Of a stretch of DNA of 40,370 nucleotides, positions 40,149 to 40,370 are shown piece after piece (within the stretch, counting starts at the first letter, position 1; each line of letters opens with the position of its first letter). Source of the DNA: Bacteroidales bacterium. Its GTDB lineage: Bacteria; Bacteroidota; Bacteroidia; Bacteroidales; F082. The stretch lies in NCBI GenBank assembly GCA_017428285.1, contig JAFRRE010000107.1, forward strand, positions 1 to 40,370. The letters run 5' to 3'. A model generated the notes under the pieces. That model searched no databases and had not been told where the DNA came from. It saw nothing but the letters and a program-made list of their open reading frames with translations. Made by a program: the position numbers and the translations under genes.

Positions 40149-40370
40149 TCATGCTGTTGGACTTTGATGGCGTAAAGGTTTAAAAACGGCATCCCAAGAC
40201 CTTTCTATTACAGGATGAGAAGGATGCCAGCCAGCCTCCGGCCTCATGAAGGGGCTATCTACAGCTGGTTCTGTTGTTGAGTCTTGGAATTATTCGTCTA
40301 CTGCGATTCCAGCTTCTCCAAACCCATTGCCATCGACCGAGCAATTTACCTCTATTTGTGGATAATAGCG
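40149..40370 (-). other. Unassigned end region: possible broken gene end and inverted repeats
   Basis: On the minus strand a frame enters from the right edge (RYYPQIEVNCSVDGNGFGEA, then GIAVDE), meets TAA at 40290-40292, then stays open for another 46 codons (SPFMRPEAGWHPSHPVIERS) to a TGA at 40149. It could be the end of a gene followed by chance open sequence, or a gene with an in-frame stop. The same stretch contains inverted repeats: GAGCC/GGCTC (40138-40150), ACGCC/GGCGT (40129-40173), GGCATCC/GGATGCC (40188-40228) and CCAAGAC/GTCTTGG (40194-40287). I recognise neither a protein family nor an RNA family, and I cannot choose between them. Confidence 0.25.

Noticed and set aside
1..40370. 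tRNA, rRNA, CRISPR array, intact insertion sequence or prophage genes
   Set aside because: Looked for by eye on both strands; no cloverleaf, ribosomal sequence, regular repeat-spacer pattern or transposase motif was seen. The ORF6N gene is the only phage-linked domain.

Overview
The window comes from a member of the phylum Bacteroidota, most likely order Bacteroidales. Three lines of evidence agree: cysteine proteases with type IX secretion (T9SS) C-terminal sorting domains; promoters of the TAnnTTTG type used by the primary sigma factor of this phylum, with little Shine-Dalgarno signal; and phylum-typical families (DUF1573, DUF1343/NamZ, bifunctional nuclease, LolCDE-like proteins). The family or genus cannot be fixed from sequence alone. 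No rRNA, tRNA, CRISPR array or intact transposase is seen.

Bases 1 to about 7,435 are an AT-rich accessory island. It starts with small lipoproteins and a secreted protein. It then holds a string of polymorphic-toxin 'tips', each followed by its probable immunity gene: a GIY-YIG-like tip remnant plus an Imm26-like gene; a zinc-protease-like (HELNH) tip broken by a frameshift plus an exported immunity candidate; an Rhs-core protein with a second HExxH tip plus a 491-residue, internally duplicated exported protein; and a last, frameshifted paralogue of the earlier immunity gene. Two 200-bp palindrome-rich repeats that each carry a promoter lie directly in front of two of these units, and a hairpin element is repeated at two cassette junctions.

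Bases 7,438 to 30,600 are core genome: trmH, a membrane-anchored TPR protein, fmt, an HU gene, ORF6N-recQ, uvrB, a lolD-like gene, a large exported TPR/coiled-coil protein, nth, a LolC/E-like permease, a NamZ-like muramidase, an aminotransferase, a DUF1573 protein, a K+-dependent membrane pyrophosphatase, a bifunctional nuclease, and a nucleoside transporter-thyA-folA operon that joins nucleoside uptake with dTMP synthesis and folate recycling. Divergent promoters and intrinsic terminators are clear, and several of them decide which start codon is used.

Bases 30,641 to 40,020 hold three paralogous secreted C10 (streptopain-like) proteases with T9SS tails, on the minus strand, preceded by a conserved exported protein of unknown function. 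The last 280 bases contain a broken reading frame and several inverted repeats that I cannot assign.
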